Below are positions 8,465 through 16,800 of a stretch of 64,000 nucleotides of DNA, piece after piece. The first letter of the stretch is position 1, and each line of letters opens with the position of its first letter. Made by a program: the position numbers and the translations under genes. The notes under the pieces are model-generated. The model was given only the letters and a program-made list of their open reading frames with translations. It was not told the origin of the DNA and did no database searches. Origin of the DNA: Olsenella porci. Lineage in GTDB: Bacteria; Actinomycetota; Coriobacteriia; Coriobacteriales; Atopobiaceae. The DNA lies in assembly GCF_009695875.1 (NCBI RefSeq), contig NZ_VUNC01000005.1, positions 124,001-188,000 of the forward strand. The letters are read 5' to 3'.

Positions 8465-8484
8465 GATGAGTCTCCCTTTCTCCC

Positions 8485-9405
8485 CTAGATCACGAACTGA
8501 CGCATGTACCTGTACGAGAGCGCCACGCTCTGCACCACGCGCTCCCTGCTGCCCTCGAACGCGTGGTCCTCGACCTCAATGCAGGCGTCCCCGTCAAACC
8601 CAACCTCGGTGAGCGCCGAGACGAACGCGCCCCAGTCGACGTCTCCCAACCCACAGAGCTTTGGCACCATGTAGTCCAGCGGATAGGCCATGGTTCCGCA
8701 GGTTGCGAGCTTGTCTGGCAAAAGCTTGATGTCCTTGAAGTGGACGTGGAAGATCTTGTCGCCAAAGTCGTAGACGGCACGGCTGATGTCCATCTGCTGC
8801 CACACGAAGTGGCTGGGGTCGAAGGCCAGGCCCAGGTTGTCGCTGGGCAGGAGCTCGAACACCCTCTTCCAGTTGGCCGGAGAGGTCATGATGTTCTGCC
8901 CGCCAGGCCAGTTGGAGGCATCAAAGAGCATGGGGCAGTTCTCGATGGCGACGAGGACGCCCTCTTCCTCCGCTACCGCCAAGATGGGGTTCCAGACCTC
9001 TGGAACCTGGGCGAGGTTCTCCTCCACCGTCTTGTCGGTCATGCGCCCGATGAAGCTGGTGACCTTGGGGACACCGAGCTTTGCCGCCGCGCGGATGACC
9101 GCGACGAGGTGAGCGGAGAAGCGTGCGCGACGCTCGGGGTCGGGGTCCATCATGTTGGGGTAGTACGCGAGCGCCGAGAGCGCCACGCCCCTCTCGTCCG
9201 CATAGTCCCTGACGTGACGCGCGTAGGCGTCATCGGAGAGCACCCGCTCCGCGTCCACGTGGGAGACGCCCGCGTACTTGCGCTCCGCCTTGCCCTGCGG
9301 CCACGCGGCCGCCTCAACGCACTCGTATCCCTGACGAGCCAGCTCGTCGATCATCTCCTCGTAGGTCCAATCGGAGAGGATCGCGCTTACCAATCCAAGC
9401 TTCAT
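8485..9405 (-). CDS. Sugar phosphate isomerase/epimerase-type TIM-barrel protein
   Basis: The protein has 306 residues starting MKLGLVSAILSDW. It is an AP endonuclease 2/xylose isomerase-like barrel. Probable metal ligands are the Glu in VAIENCP, the Asp/His of FDPSHF, the His pair in FHVHFKD, and the Glu of CIEVEDH near the C-terminus. RBS GGAGG precedes ATG 9405, which lies 4 bp after the dehydrogenase stop, so the two are coupled. With the Gfo/Idh/MocA partner it probably converts the imported sugar or polyol by an oxidation/isomerisation route, as in inositol or 3-keto-sugar pathways. The substrate is unknown. Confidence 0.85.
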   Translation of the reverse strand: MKLGLVSAILSDWTYEEMIDELARQGYECVEAAAWPQGKAERKYAGVSHVDAERVLSDDAYARHVRDYADERGVALSALAYYPNMMDPDPERRARFSAHLVAVIRAAAKLGVPKVTSFIGRMTDKTVEENLAQVPEVWNPILAVAEEEGVLVAIENCPMLFDASNWPGGQNIMTSPANWKRVFELLPSDNLGLAFDPSHFVWQQMDISRAVYDFGDKIFHVHFKDIKLLPDKLATCGTMAYPLDYMVPKLCGLGDVDWGAFVSALTEVGFDGDACIEVEDHAFEGSRERVVQSVALSYRYMRQFVI

Positions 9406-9409
9406 GTGC

Positions 9410-10450
9410 CTATTCCTCCAAGGTCGAGACGGTCTTGCCCGTCTTGCTCGACTCGATGCTCGCGAAGACCGCACGCATGGCAGAGAGCACGCTCGCGCCA
9501 GGGACCGGCGGCTCCACGTCGCGCTCGATGCAGTCAACGAACGCGTCGATGACGCCGGACTTCGTCTGGTTGTCGTTGGTCTGGATGGCCTCGACGTCGT
9601 AGCACTCGCGTTCGCCGTTCCTCAGGTCCACGACAATGGAGTGCGCAGGGTCGCTGTAGATGCGCATGACGCCATCGGTGCCGTATAGGACGGTGGAGTT
9701 GTCCTCCCCGCCGTAGTAGGTCCAGCTTGCGGTCATGGTCCCGACCGTGCCGTCCGCGAGGGTGTAGATGCAGACCGCGTTGTCGTCCACGCCGACGAGG
9801 TTGCCCTGGGGGTCGCGCTTGTCCAGGGTCGTCACCTTGGCGGTGGTGGAGACGACCTCCTGGCCCAGGAGCCACTGGATGAGGTCGGTCTTGTGCACGC
9901 CCAGGTCGGCCATCGCACCCATGGCGGCGCGCTTGGGGTCGAAGAACCAGCTGCCGGTCCCGGGGTCGACGCTCCAGGTCTCGGGCCCGCCGTGGCCAAA
10001 GGTAGTCTTGAAGGTGAGGACGCGACCTATCTTGCCGGCGTCAAGGAGTTCCTTCGCGCGTTGGTGGGCGCGGGCGAAGCGCTGGTTCTGGTCAACCATC
10101 AGCTTCTTGCCGCTCGCATTGGCGGCGTCGACCATGCGGACGCACTCCTCGAGCGAGACTGCCATGGGCTTCTCGCACAGGACATGCTTGCCCGCCTGGA
10201 GTGCTCTGACCGATACGTCGGCATGCGTGGCGTTGGAGGTGCAAACGCTCACGGCGTCGATGTCGGGCGAGGCAAGGAGGTCGTCCAGATTGTCGAAGGC
10301 GACGCACCCGTAGCGCTCGGCAAGCTCCGCGGCACGCTGGGCGTTGTTGTCATACAGACCAACGATCCTCGCGTCTGGGTTTCCCTCGTATTCCGGGAGA
10401 TGGCGCACCTGGGCGATTTTTCCGCAGCCGACTATCCCCACACCAACCAT
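9410..10450 (-). CDS. Gfo/Idh/MocA family NAD(P)-dependent dehydrogenase
   Basis: The protein has 346 residues. The Rossmann fold is at the N-terminus (VGVGIVGCGKIAQ), and the family motif CEKPMAVS (with the catalytic Lys of EKP) follows at about residue 90. The C-terminal oxidoreductase domain includes GAMADLGVHKTDL, where Asp/His usually act in catalysis. It is the first gene of the five-gene sugar operon and divergent from the LacI repressor. Start ATG 10450 is chosen because the Rossmann motif begins four residues later; the longer frame overlaps the promoter region. Confidence 0.9.
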   Translation of the reverse strand: MVGVGIVGCGKIAQVRHLPEYEGNPDARIVGLYDNNAQRAAELAERYGCVAFDNLDDLLASPDIDAVSVCTSNATHADVSVRALQAGKHVLCEKPMAVSLEECVRMVDAANASGKKLMVDQNQRFARAHQRAKELLDAGKIGRVLTFKTTFGHGGPETWSVDPGTGSWFFDPKRAAMGAMADLGVHKTDLIQWLLGQEVVSTTAKVTTLDKRDPQGNLVGVDDNAVCIYTLADGTVGTMTASWTYYGGEDNSTVLYGTDGVMRIYSDPAHSIVVDLRNGERECYDVEAIQTNDNQTKSGVIDAFVDCIERDVEPPVPGASVLSAMRAVFASIESSKTGKTVSTLEE

Positions 10451-10534
10451 CAAGAACCCCCTCTGCAGTCGAGACGAACCTGTTGGGACACAAGCGGCAG
10501 CTGCGCGATGCCAAAGGGCTCGGCATGGTGTCGT

Positions 10535-10552
10535 TGTGAAAACTTTTCTTTC
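10535..10552. promoter_or_regulatory. LacI-type operator copy 1 (sugar operon side)
   Basis: TGTGAAAACTTTTCTTTC, with palindromic core GAAAACTTTTC (10538-10548), lies 85 bp upstream of the dehydrogenase start. An identical 18-bp copy is at 10759. Confidence 0.6.
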
Positions 10553-10758
10553 TCTTACTGAATCGCTTTCATTAGCTGTGATGCTAGGACCACGGCCGCG
10601 AATTCCCCAACACGAGAGCGGCAAACGGTTACAAAACGATTGCGAGCGTTACGTTTTTGCACTTGTTTAAATATGTTGGACATCGTTTTGCACGAACGCT
10701 TAGCATTCTTCGAAGAGAGCAACCTCAGTCCAACTCGCTTCCATTCCATGGATTCTTA

Positions 10759-10776
10759 TGTGAAAACTTTTCTTTC
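10759..10776. promoter_or_regulatory. LacI-type operator copy 2 (repressor side)
   Basis: This is an identical copy of the site at 10535, 224 bp away in the same orientation and 68 bp upstream of the lacI-type gene. It abuts a possible -10 (TAAAAT near 10785). Paired sites fit autoregulation and looping. The AT-rich stretch between them (10621-10685) also has CG-centred LacI-like motifs (AACGATTGC, GCGAGCGTT). Confidence 0.6.
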
Positions 10777-10843
10777 AAAGGTGGTAAAATACAGGATTGT
10801 TCCTGGACTTGGCCGGCATTCCTACGATTTCGGAGGGGATCCC

Positions 10844-11860
10844 ATGGGCAGAGGAGACAAGGCGACGGTCGCCGACGTTGCGAGGGCAGCGGGCGTCTCC
10901 CCCGCCACGGTCTCACGGGTGCTCCACCACCCCGAGCTCGTCAACGGCGAGACGTTGGAGCGCGTCAGACGCTCGATTTCCGACCTGGACTACAGCAGCG
11001 TGTCGTTCGATGGCATCGGTGCGAGCGGCACTCCCCTCGTCGTCATCAGCATCCCCTGGCTGGACAACCCGTTCTACGGGGAGATAGTGCGCGGCGCCCG
11101 CGTTGCGGCGCAGATTCACGGGGCGCAGATCCTCATCTCGTGGGGCAACCCCGAGGACCCATCGCTGGACGACTTCTGCCAGATGCTGAGGTCGTGCGGC
11201 GCACAGGGAATCATCACGTGCGGACCGCTGTCGCTGGAGGCTCTGGGGCAGATCGATGACACCGTTCCCGTGGTCCAGTGCTGCGAGTTCAACGACCGGT
11301 CCAGCGTCCCCTACGTAAGCATCGACGACTTCTCCGCCGCGCGCACGGCCACCGAGCACCTGCTGTCCTGCGGGTGCCGCCGCCTCGCGTTTGTGGGCGG
11401 GCCGGACGTGTACAAGTACACAAGGGAGCGTCGCAGGGGCTTTCTCAGCATGGTCGGAGAGCAGATGATCGAGGTGCCCGACCGTTGGGTGCTGCAAATC
11501 CCCAACAACAGCTTTGGACTGGCGTACTCGGCCGTCTGCCACATGCTCGAGTCGGAGGAACGCCCCGACGGGGTATTCGCCTGCTCCGACACCTTTGCCT
11601 CCGCGGTCATCCGCTCGGCAAGGAAGTCAAGCCTGGAGGTCCCGGGCGACCTCATGGTGGTAGGCTTCGACAACACCGACACCGCGGTGATGACCACCCC
11701 CACCATCACGACGATCAACCAGCCCCGGTACAACATGGGCTTCTCCGCCTGCAACCTCCTGTTTGAGCGCATCGAGGGGTCAAGCGAGGCAACGTCGATG
11801 ACGCTGGAGACTGAGCTCATAGTACGCGAGTCCACCACGAGCAAGAAGGAGCTCTCGTAG
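10844..11860 (+). CDS. LacI family transcriptional repressor
   Basis: The protein has 338 residues. The N-terminal helix-turn-helix ATVADVARAAGVSPATVSRVL (residues about 7-27) is the LacI signature. It is followed by a periplasmic-binding-protein-like effector domain (VISIPWLDNPFYGEIVRG; FACSDTFASAVI; VVGFDNTD). It is divergent from the sugar operon, so it most likely senses the imported sugar or a phosphorylated derivative and represses uptake. RBS GGAGGGG precedes ATG 10844; the longer in-frame extension covers the operator and lacks an RBS. Confidence 0.92.
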   Translation: MGRGDKATVADVARAAGVSPATVSRVLHHPELVNGETLERVRRSISDLDYSSVSFDGIGASGTPLVVISIPWLDNPFYGEIVRGARVAAQIHGAQILISWGNPEDPSLDDFCQMLRSCGAQGIITCGPLSLEALGQIDDTVPVVQCCEFNDRSSVPYVSIDDFSAARTATEHLLSCGCRRLAFVGGPDVYKYTRERRRGFLSMVGEQMIEVPDRWVLQIPNNSFGLAYSAVCHMLESEERPDGVFACSDTFASAVIRSARKSSLEVPGDLMVVGFDNTDTAVMTTPTITTINQPRYNMGFSACNLLFERIEGSSEATSMTLETELIVRESTTSKKELS

Positions 11861-11880
11861 GCGAGGCGCGCGGAGCGAGG

Positions 11881-12044
11881 GTGCTGAGAAAAGTTGAGTC
11901 GTGGCAATCGGAACGGCCTAGCCACCCTTTCCGTGCGGGGTTTTTCAGATGCTTGCGCTCACTTGGGAGCTTGTGCCTAAGGAATATCGAGTTATGGCAG
12001 TGAAATTACCTGACCGATTGCCACAACTCGCATTTTCTCAGCAC
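11881..12044. repeat. Composite inverted repeat, cluster B (three ~30-bp units)
   Basis: It has the same architecture as cluster A: unit B1 (11881-11911, plus), diverged unit B2 (11973-about 12003, plus) and reverse unit B3 (12015-12044), with a homologous spacer. B3 is identical to A3 over the 30-base core. It lies in the convergent gap between the lacI-type gene and the MHS transporter gene, 20 bp past the lacI stop. Confidence 0.8.
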
Positions 12045-12148
12045 CCACGGAGAGGGACCCCAGTTGCCCGCTTAGCTTTCTCGGGATCCAGATGGACGGA
12101 TGGGGGCCCTTCTTAACATTCCCGGTACCCGGACGGATTTTGCCTCGG

Positions 12149-12166
12149 ATGCTTAGTCCCACCGGG
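12149..12166. repeat. Short repeat shared with 18804-18821
   Basis: This 18-base stretch, starting ATGCTTAGT and ending CCACCGGG, matches 17 of 18 bases at 18804. Both copies lie in convergent gaps that also hold a composite repeat cluster. Confidence 0.5.
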
Positions 12167-12340
12167 GCCCGCACTGGTAGGGGAGGCAGAAACTCGTCCG
12201 TGCCTTGCTCGGATTGTCACGGCACCGATCCTCTGAGCACTTCCCTGGCCCGGGCCACCGTGGCGCCGGCGGGGCGAGAAACAGTCCCGGGGGCGGCACC
12301 TCTCCCCCGCCGCGCCCTCCCGTCGCGCGGGCTACCCCCG

Positions 12341-12387
12341 ACACAAAAACGGCCCCGGTCCGCCGAGCAGACGACGAACCGGGGCCG
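12341..12387 (-). terminator. Rho-independent terminator of MHS transporter gene
   Basis: CGGCCCCGGT (12350-12359) pairs with ACCGGGGCCG (12378-12387). On the minus strand the stem is followed by TTTTTGT. It starts 31 bases after the transporter stop. It is one of the clearest terminators in the window. Confidence 0.9.
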
Positions 12388-12418
12388 ATCCCTGAGGAGG
12401 CTGTGTTTCTCGCAGGCG

Positions 12419-13744
12419 CTAGGCCTCGAAGCTCACGTCCTTGCCCTCCTTGACGAGGAGCAGTGCGACGAGGGCGACCACGGACATGACGACGAGGTAC
12501 CAGCCCACGCCCTGGATGCCAAAGGCGAGCACGAGCGCCGTGGCGATCGTGGGGGCAAAGGCGCCACCGAGGATCGAGGCGAGGTTGTACGCCAGGCCGG
12601 AGCCGGAGTAGCGGACGTTGGCAGGGAACATCTCGGGCAGATAGGCACCGCAGGGCCCAAAGAGGCTGCCCATGAGGCAGAAGCCCACAGAGAGGAACAG
12701 GAACACGTTAGCGGCATTCTGGGTTGCCAGGAGCTGCGGGGCAAAGAAGCTGAACACCACGGTGAGCAGCGTCGCGAGAAGGACGACGGGGCGACGACCG
12801 TACTTGTCTGCGGCAAGGCAGCCCACGACGATGAAGACGGCGAAGAAGAACACGGCGCCGAGTTCGAGCTTGAGGTACTCGGTCTGCGCAAACCCGAGGG
12901 TCTTCACGCCGTACGAGAGGGACCAGGTTCCCAGCAGGTAGAAGAGGGTGTAGGTGATGCCCATGGCGCAGGTGCCGAGGACAACCTGCTTCCAGTACTT
13001 GGCGAGCTCGTGCAGCGGGCTCTTGACCACGCGGTCCTCCTTGACGGCCTTCTGGAAGACGGGGGTCTCGCTCATGCGCTCACGGACGACCATGCCCACG
13101 ATCACGAGAACCGCCGACAGGAGGAACGGGATGCGCCAGCCCCAGGCGACCATGGTCTGCTGCGAGAGGTTGTTCTCAAGAACGAGGTTGACGCCGTAGG
13201 CGCAGAAGAAGCCGAGGGGTGCACCCAGGTTGGGGAAGGAGCCCCACAGCGCGCGCTTGTTGGCGGGCGCGTTCTCGGTGGCGACGAGCGCGGCGCCGGA
13301 CCACTCGCCGGCGAGGCCCAGGCCCTGGAAGGCACGGCATACACAGAGGAGGACGACGGCCATTGGCCCGAGTACGTCGTAGCCGGGGAGGACGCCCACC
13401 ACGAAGGTGGAGATGCCCATCATCAGGAGTGCGGCGACCAGGGTCTGCTTGCGGCCGAGCTTGTCGCCAAAGTGTCCGAACAGGAGCGAGCCAAACGGAC
13501 GCGCCAGGAACGAGACGGCAAAGGTCACGAACGAGAACAGCGTGGCCAGGAAGGGGTTCTGCTTTGCCACGTTGGTGAAGAAGACCATTCCGAAATAGCT
13601 TGCCGCTGCGATCGAATAGCAGTAGTTGTCGTAGAACTCGATTGCGGTGCCAACCATTGAGGCCGCCATGACCTCGAGGACGGAGTCCCTATGCGGTGCC
13701 TCGGCCGCTGCCGGAGCGGATAGCGTTGCTGCTTGCGATGACAT
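12419..13744 (-). CDS. MFS transporter, metabolite:H+ symporter (MHS) family
   Basis: The protein has 441 residues with about 12 membrane spans. Features of the MHS branch (ProP, ShiA, YhjE type) are EFYDNYCYSIAA in helix 1 (family EWYDF region), FGHFGDKLGRKQTL in the loop between helices 2 and 3, CRAFQGLGLAGEWSGAA, and the repeat of the loop motif AADKYGRRPVV. The family imports osmolytes, shikimate, oxoacids or other carboxylates with protons; the substrate here is unknown. RBS GAGGGAGAG precedes the ATG. A leader ORF with terminator and a palindromic operator lie upstream. Confidence 0.9.
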   Translation of the reverse strand: MSSQAATLSAPAAAEAPHRDSVLEVMAASMVGTAIEFYDNYCYSIAAASYFGMVFFTNVAKQNPFLATLFSFVTFAVSFLARPFGSLLFGHFGDKLGRKQTLVAALLMMGISTFVVGVLPGYDVLGPMAVVLLCVCRAFQGLGLAGEWSGAALVATENAPANKRALWGSFPNLGAPLGFFCAYGVNLVLENNLSQQTMVAWGWRIPFLLSAVLVIVGMVVRERMSETPVFQKAVKEDRVVKSPLHELAKYWKQVVLGTCAMGITYTLFYLLGTWSLSYGVKTLGFAQTEYLKLELGAVFFFAVFIVVGCLAADKYGRRPVVLLATLLTVVFSFFAPQLLATQNAANVFLFLSVGFCLMGSLFGPCGAYLPEMFPANVRYSGSGLAYNLASILGGAFAPTIATALVLAFGIQGVGWYLVVMSVVALVALLLVKEGKDVSFEA

Positions 13745-13818
13745 TTCGTCTCTCCCTCTGCTGGAGTCTTGGGCGCCTTCGTTGCGCCCGCGCTGGTCGT
13801 TGGTTGCATGGGTTGATA

Positions 13819-13834
13819 TGGGAACGTTCCCATG
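13819..13834. promoter_or_regulatory. Perfect 16-bp palindrome, LacI-type operator
   Basis: ATGGGAACGTTCCCAT is a perfect palindrome with the central CG typical of LacI-family operators. It lies 75 bp upstream of the transporter start, downstream of the leader terminator. The cognate repressor is unknown; the local LacI gene appears to use a different site. Confidence 0.6.
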
Positions 13835-13929
13835 CCCCCGTGGCAGTGCTTCCTACGTCTTTGTTGGTTGCTCCTCTCGCCTAGCCGATGTTCCGGATCT
13901 TGGTGGGAGCTGGGATGAGGGTCGGCGTC

Positions 13930-13975
13930 GAGAAGAAAAGGGCCCGACGCCGTCTCTGATGACAGCCCCGGGCCC
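13930..13975 (-). terminator. Leader terminator (putative attenuator) upstream of MHS transporter
   Basis: GGGCCCG (13940-13946) pairs with CGGGCCC (13969-13975), extended by inner pairs. On the minus strand TTTTCTTCT follows. It ends 186 bp before the transporter ATG, so it would stop transcripts before the gene. Confidence 0.7.
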
Positions 13976-13998
13976 AGAGGGTCCACGGCCGCCCGCGG

Positions 13999-14031
13999 GT
14001 GCGGACGGCCGAATATGTTGGCCACCCGCAC
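13999..14031 (-). other. Hairpin directly after leader ORF stop
   Basis: GTGCGG pairs with CCGCAC, with an inner GGCC/GGCC pair and a 9-base loop. The stem starts one base after the leader stop codon. Its 3' arm could instead pair with CGGGCGGCCG-type sequence further downstream (about 13987-13996), giving a mutually exclusive fold. Confidence 0.5.
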
Positions 14032-14082
14032 CTAGATAATGTTGGTAATCTCAATCTGTGAGTGCTTGCTGGCCTGGAACAT
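14032..14082 (-). CDS. Leader peptide ORF, Ile-rich (16 codons)
   Basis: The reading frame encodes MFQASKHSQIEITNII and stop. Four of the last seven residues are Ile. An RBS (GGGAGA) sits 7 bases before the ATG. It is followed at once by a hairpin and then a U-tailed terminator, the layout of a translation-coupled attenuator. No protein of this size can be checked by homology by eye; the case rests on RBS, position and downstream RNA folds. Confidence 0.5.
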   Translation of the reverse strand: MFQASKHSQIEITNII

Positions 14083-14344
14083 CGTTGGTCTCCCTTGGTT
14101 TTGAACGCGTCTGCGTTGCGTGGCTGCGACTATGGACCCCTGGAGTTCACCCGGCGATACAAACCGTCGACTCGTAACATGCGAGTAACATATTCGGCAG
14201 ACGGTGTCGTTTTGTCGGCGAAAGTTGTTGCTTGTCGCAAGGGGGGCATCCCGCGACGCCCGACGTGAGATCCACGAGGTCCGAAAACCCGTACCATCAG
14301 GGGAACAATGCAACCAACGGAAACCACGCGACGAGAGGTCACCC

Positions 14345-14713
14345 ATGGACGTGCTGCTTCTGGAGTATCCCAAGTGCTCGACATGCAAGAGGGCAAAGCG
14401 CTGGCTGGACGAGCGCGGCGTGAATTACGCAGACCGCGACATCGTGGCGGACAACCCCACGGCAGACGAGCTGGCAAGGTGGGTGGAGGCGTCGGGTCTC
14501 CCCGTGCGGCGGTTCTTCAACACCTCCGGCCGCCTCTACCGCGAACTGGGCGTGAAGGCACGTCTGGACGGCGGGATGACGAACGAGGAGGCGGTACAGC
14601 TCCTCTCCACCGATGGGATGCTGGTCAAGCGCCCCCTCCTCATCGTGGACGGCACGCCCACGATCCCCGGCTTTAGGGAGGACGCCTGGTCCCAGGCGCT
14701 GGCGCTGGACTGA
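14345..14713 (+). CDS. ArsC/Spx-family thioredoxin-fold protein
   Basis: The protein has 122 residues. The N-terminal LLEYPKCSTCKRAKRWLDE has the CxxC redox motif of the ArsC/Spx superfamily. RPLLIVDG near residue 98 matches the conserved RPI/L motif that binds substrate in ArsC-type proteins. The length matches the arsC-related YffB/SpxA group. It could be a reductase with a glutathione-like cosubstrate or a Spx-like regulator; the specific arsenate-binding Arg set is not evident. It is a single gene with RBS GAGAGG, convergent with prfC. Confidence 0.82.
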   Translation: MDVLLLEYPKCSTCKRAKRWLDERGVNYADRDIVADNPTADELARWVEASGLPVRRFFNTSGRLYRELGVKARLDGGMTNEEAVQLLSTDGMLVKRPLLIVDGTPTIPGFREDAWSQALALD

Positions 14714-14739
14714 GCCGCCATCGCAGGGGAGAGACGCGA

Positions 14740-14773
14740 CCGCCCCGGGCCGAAAAGTTTCGACCCGGGGCGG
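14740..14773. terminator. Convergent-gene stem-loop
   Basis: CCGCCCCGGG (14740-14749) pairs with CCCGGGGCGG (14764-14773). It lies between the two convergent stops. There is no clear T-run, so it may be a Rho-assisted or simply stabilising structure. Confidence 0.5.
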
Positions 14774-14816
14774 CTCATGGTCTCGCATGGCTTGCGTGCG
14801 GTACACCCGCCCGTTG

Positions 14817-16430
14817 CTAGAACGTGATGTTCCCGAACTCGGACAGGCGTAGGTCCGGGTTGTTCTCGATGGCCCAATCCAGGTTCCACTGGCTCTTGAA
14901 CAGCAGGAGGCGGCCACCGCGCCAGTCCTCCACGCGGCAGGTGTCGCGCGTGAGGTTTAGTGAGCGCACGTCCAGCTCGTCCGGACTGTTCTGAATCCAA
15001 CGGATGATGGTGTACGGCAGCGGCGAGCGGCTCACGCGAACGTGGTACTCGCTCTGCAGGCGCTGCTCCAGCACCTCGAACTGCAGCACGCCCACGGCAC
15101 CCACGATCACGCTCTCCATGCCGGTGCCCAGCTCGCGGAAGATCTGGATGGCACCCTCCTGCGAAAGCTCCTCCATCCCCTTGACGAACTGCTTGCGCTT
15201 GAGCGTGTCCACCTGCGTGATGCGCGCAAAGTGCTCGGGGGCGAACGTGGGGATCTGCGGGTACTGCACGCGGTCCCTCCCGGCGCACAGGGTGTCGCCG
15301 ATGGAGAAAATGCCGGGGTCGAACAGGCCGACGATGTCTCCGGCGTAGGCCTCGTCCACCGTGGCGCGGTCGTCCGCCATCATCGACGTGCCGGTAGCGA
15401 GCTTGATCTTGCGGTCTCCCTGGACGTGCCACGCCTCCATCCCGCGCTCGAACTTGCCCGAGCAGATGCGAACGAAAGCGATGCGGTCACGGTGCCGCTG
15501 GTCCATGTTTGCCTGGATCTTGAACACGAAGCCCGAAAACTCGTCGCGCGTGGGGTCGACGGGCTCGCCCGAGAGGACGTCGGTGTATGGCAGGGGCGGG
15601 GGCGCGAGACGCAGGAAGTCCTTGAGGAAGGGCTCCACGCCAAAGTTGGTGAGCGCCGACCCAAAGAACACCGGGGTCAGACGCCCGTGCCGGACCGCAT
15701 CGAGGTCGAACTCGTTGTCGGCGCCATCCAGCAGCTCAACGTCGTCAACCAGCGTGCGGTGGTTCTCCTCGCCAATGAGCTCGTCGAGCTGGGGGTCGCC
15801 CAGCTCCGCCTCGATCTCGCCCACGCGCTTGGTGGCGTTGGCGTGGCCGTCGCCCTCGAAGGCAATCACATGGCGCGAGTTGCGGTCGAAGACGCCGCGG
15901 AAGTTGCGACCACTCCCAATGGGCCAGGTCATGGGGTAGGTCCCAATGCCCAAGACGTTCTCGATCTCCTCCATCAGGTCGAAGGGGTCGCGCGTGTCGT
16001 GGTCCAGCTTGTTCACGAAGGTGAAGATGGGGATGTGACGCAGCGTGCAGACCTTGAACAGCTTGATGGTCTGTGCCTCGACGCCCTTGGCACCGTCAAT
16101 CACCATGACGGCGGCGTCGGCCGCCATGAGGGTACGGTAGGTGTCCTCCGAGAAGTCCTGGTGACCCGGGGTGTCCAGGATGTTGACGCAGGCACCGTTG
16201 TAGGTGAACTGCAGCACCGAAGACGTGACCGAGATGCCGCGCTCCTTCTCGATGTCCATCCAGTCCGAGACCGCATGCTTTGAGCTGCTCTTTCCCTTAA
16301 CGGAGCCGGCGGTCTGGATGCTGCCGGTATAGAGGAGGAGCTTCTCGGTGAGCGTCGTCTTGCCGGCATCCGGGTGAGAGATGATGGCGAAGGTGCGCCG
16401 AGAGGCGATCTGTTGCGACAGGCTTGGCAT
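14817..16430 (-). CDS. prfC: Peptide chain release factor 3
   Basis: The protein has 537 residues. It is a translational GTPase with G1 SHPDAGKTTLTEKLL, G3 DTPGHQDFSEDTYRTL and G4 NKLDHD. The full-length match through domains II and III (LRHIPIFTFVNKLDHD to the C-terminal ESEYHVRV-type region) identifies RF3, which recycles RF1/RF2 after stop-codon hydrolysis. The start is ATG 16430, where MPSLSQQIASRRTFAI matches the usual RF3 N-terminus; the longer frame has no homology. A possible -10 (TACAAT, 16526-16531) is upstream. Confidence 0.95.
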   Translation of the reverse strand: MPSLSQQIASRRTFAIISHPDAGKTTLTEKLLLYTGSIQTAGSVKGKSSSKHAVSDWMDIEKERGISVTSSVLQFTYNGACVNILDTPGHQDFSEDTYRTLMAADAAVMVIDGAKGVEAQTIKLFKVCTLRHIPIFTFVNKLDHDTRDPFDLMEEIENVLGIGTYPMTWPIGSGRNFRGVFDRNSRHVIAFEGDGHANATKRVGEIEAELGDPQLDELIGEENHRTLVDDVELLDGADNEFDLDAVRHGRLTPVFFGSALTNFGVEPFLKDFLRLAPPPLPYTDVLSGEPVDPTRDEFSGFVFKIQANMDQRHRDRIAFVRICSGKFERGMEAWHVQGDRKIKLATGTSMMADDRATVDEAYAGDIVGLFDPGIFSIGDTLCAGRDRVQYPQIPTFAPEHFARITQVDTLKRKQFVKGMEELSQEGAIQIFRELGTGMESVIVGAVGVLQFEVLEQRLQSEYHVRVSRSPLPYTIIRWIQNSPDELDVRSLNLTRDTCRVEDWRGGRLLLFKSQWNLDWAIENNPDLRLSEFGNITF

Positions 16431-16800
16431 GAGAGTCCCATCTGCCGCGGCACGGGCGAGACTGCAGGCGTGTCCGCGCACCCCTCGCGCGCCGACGGCT
16501 TGACGCGTTGCGATTGACCTCGGGTATTGTACCGAGCACGATGGGCCCCAAGGTACATTGCACAAAATGGGGAGAAGAGCGCGGCCCCCCGGCGGTGCCG
16601 CGGCACATCCCACCGACCGCCAACGCGTCCCAGCCCCACTGCCAACGGGGGGGCGTGCGGAGGCAGAAGGGCGCGCATCTCTCCCCTTCCTGGCTTTGTT
16701 GCGAAGTTCTGGCACCACGACCTGCGACGCGGTATGTTTCTTGGGTCACAAGCCAGAGGGGAAGCGCCCTCTTACCCACCAGCAGAAAGCGAGACCCCCA
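16431..16800. other. Divergent intergenic region prfC / yhbY-like
   Basis: I find no gene here. It must hold promoters for prfC (minus) and the YhbY-like gene (plus). TACAAT on the minus strand at 16526-16531, inside an imperfect palindrome (16519-16536), is the best -10 candidate for prfC. Confidence 0.4.
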
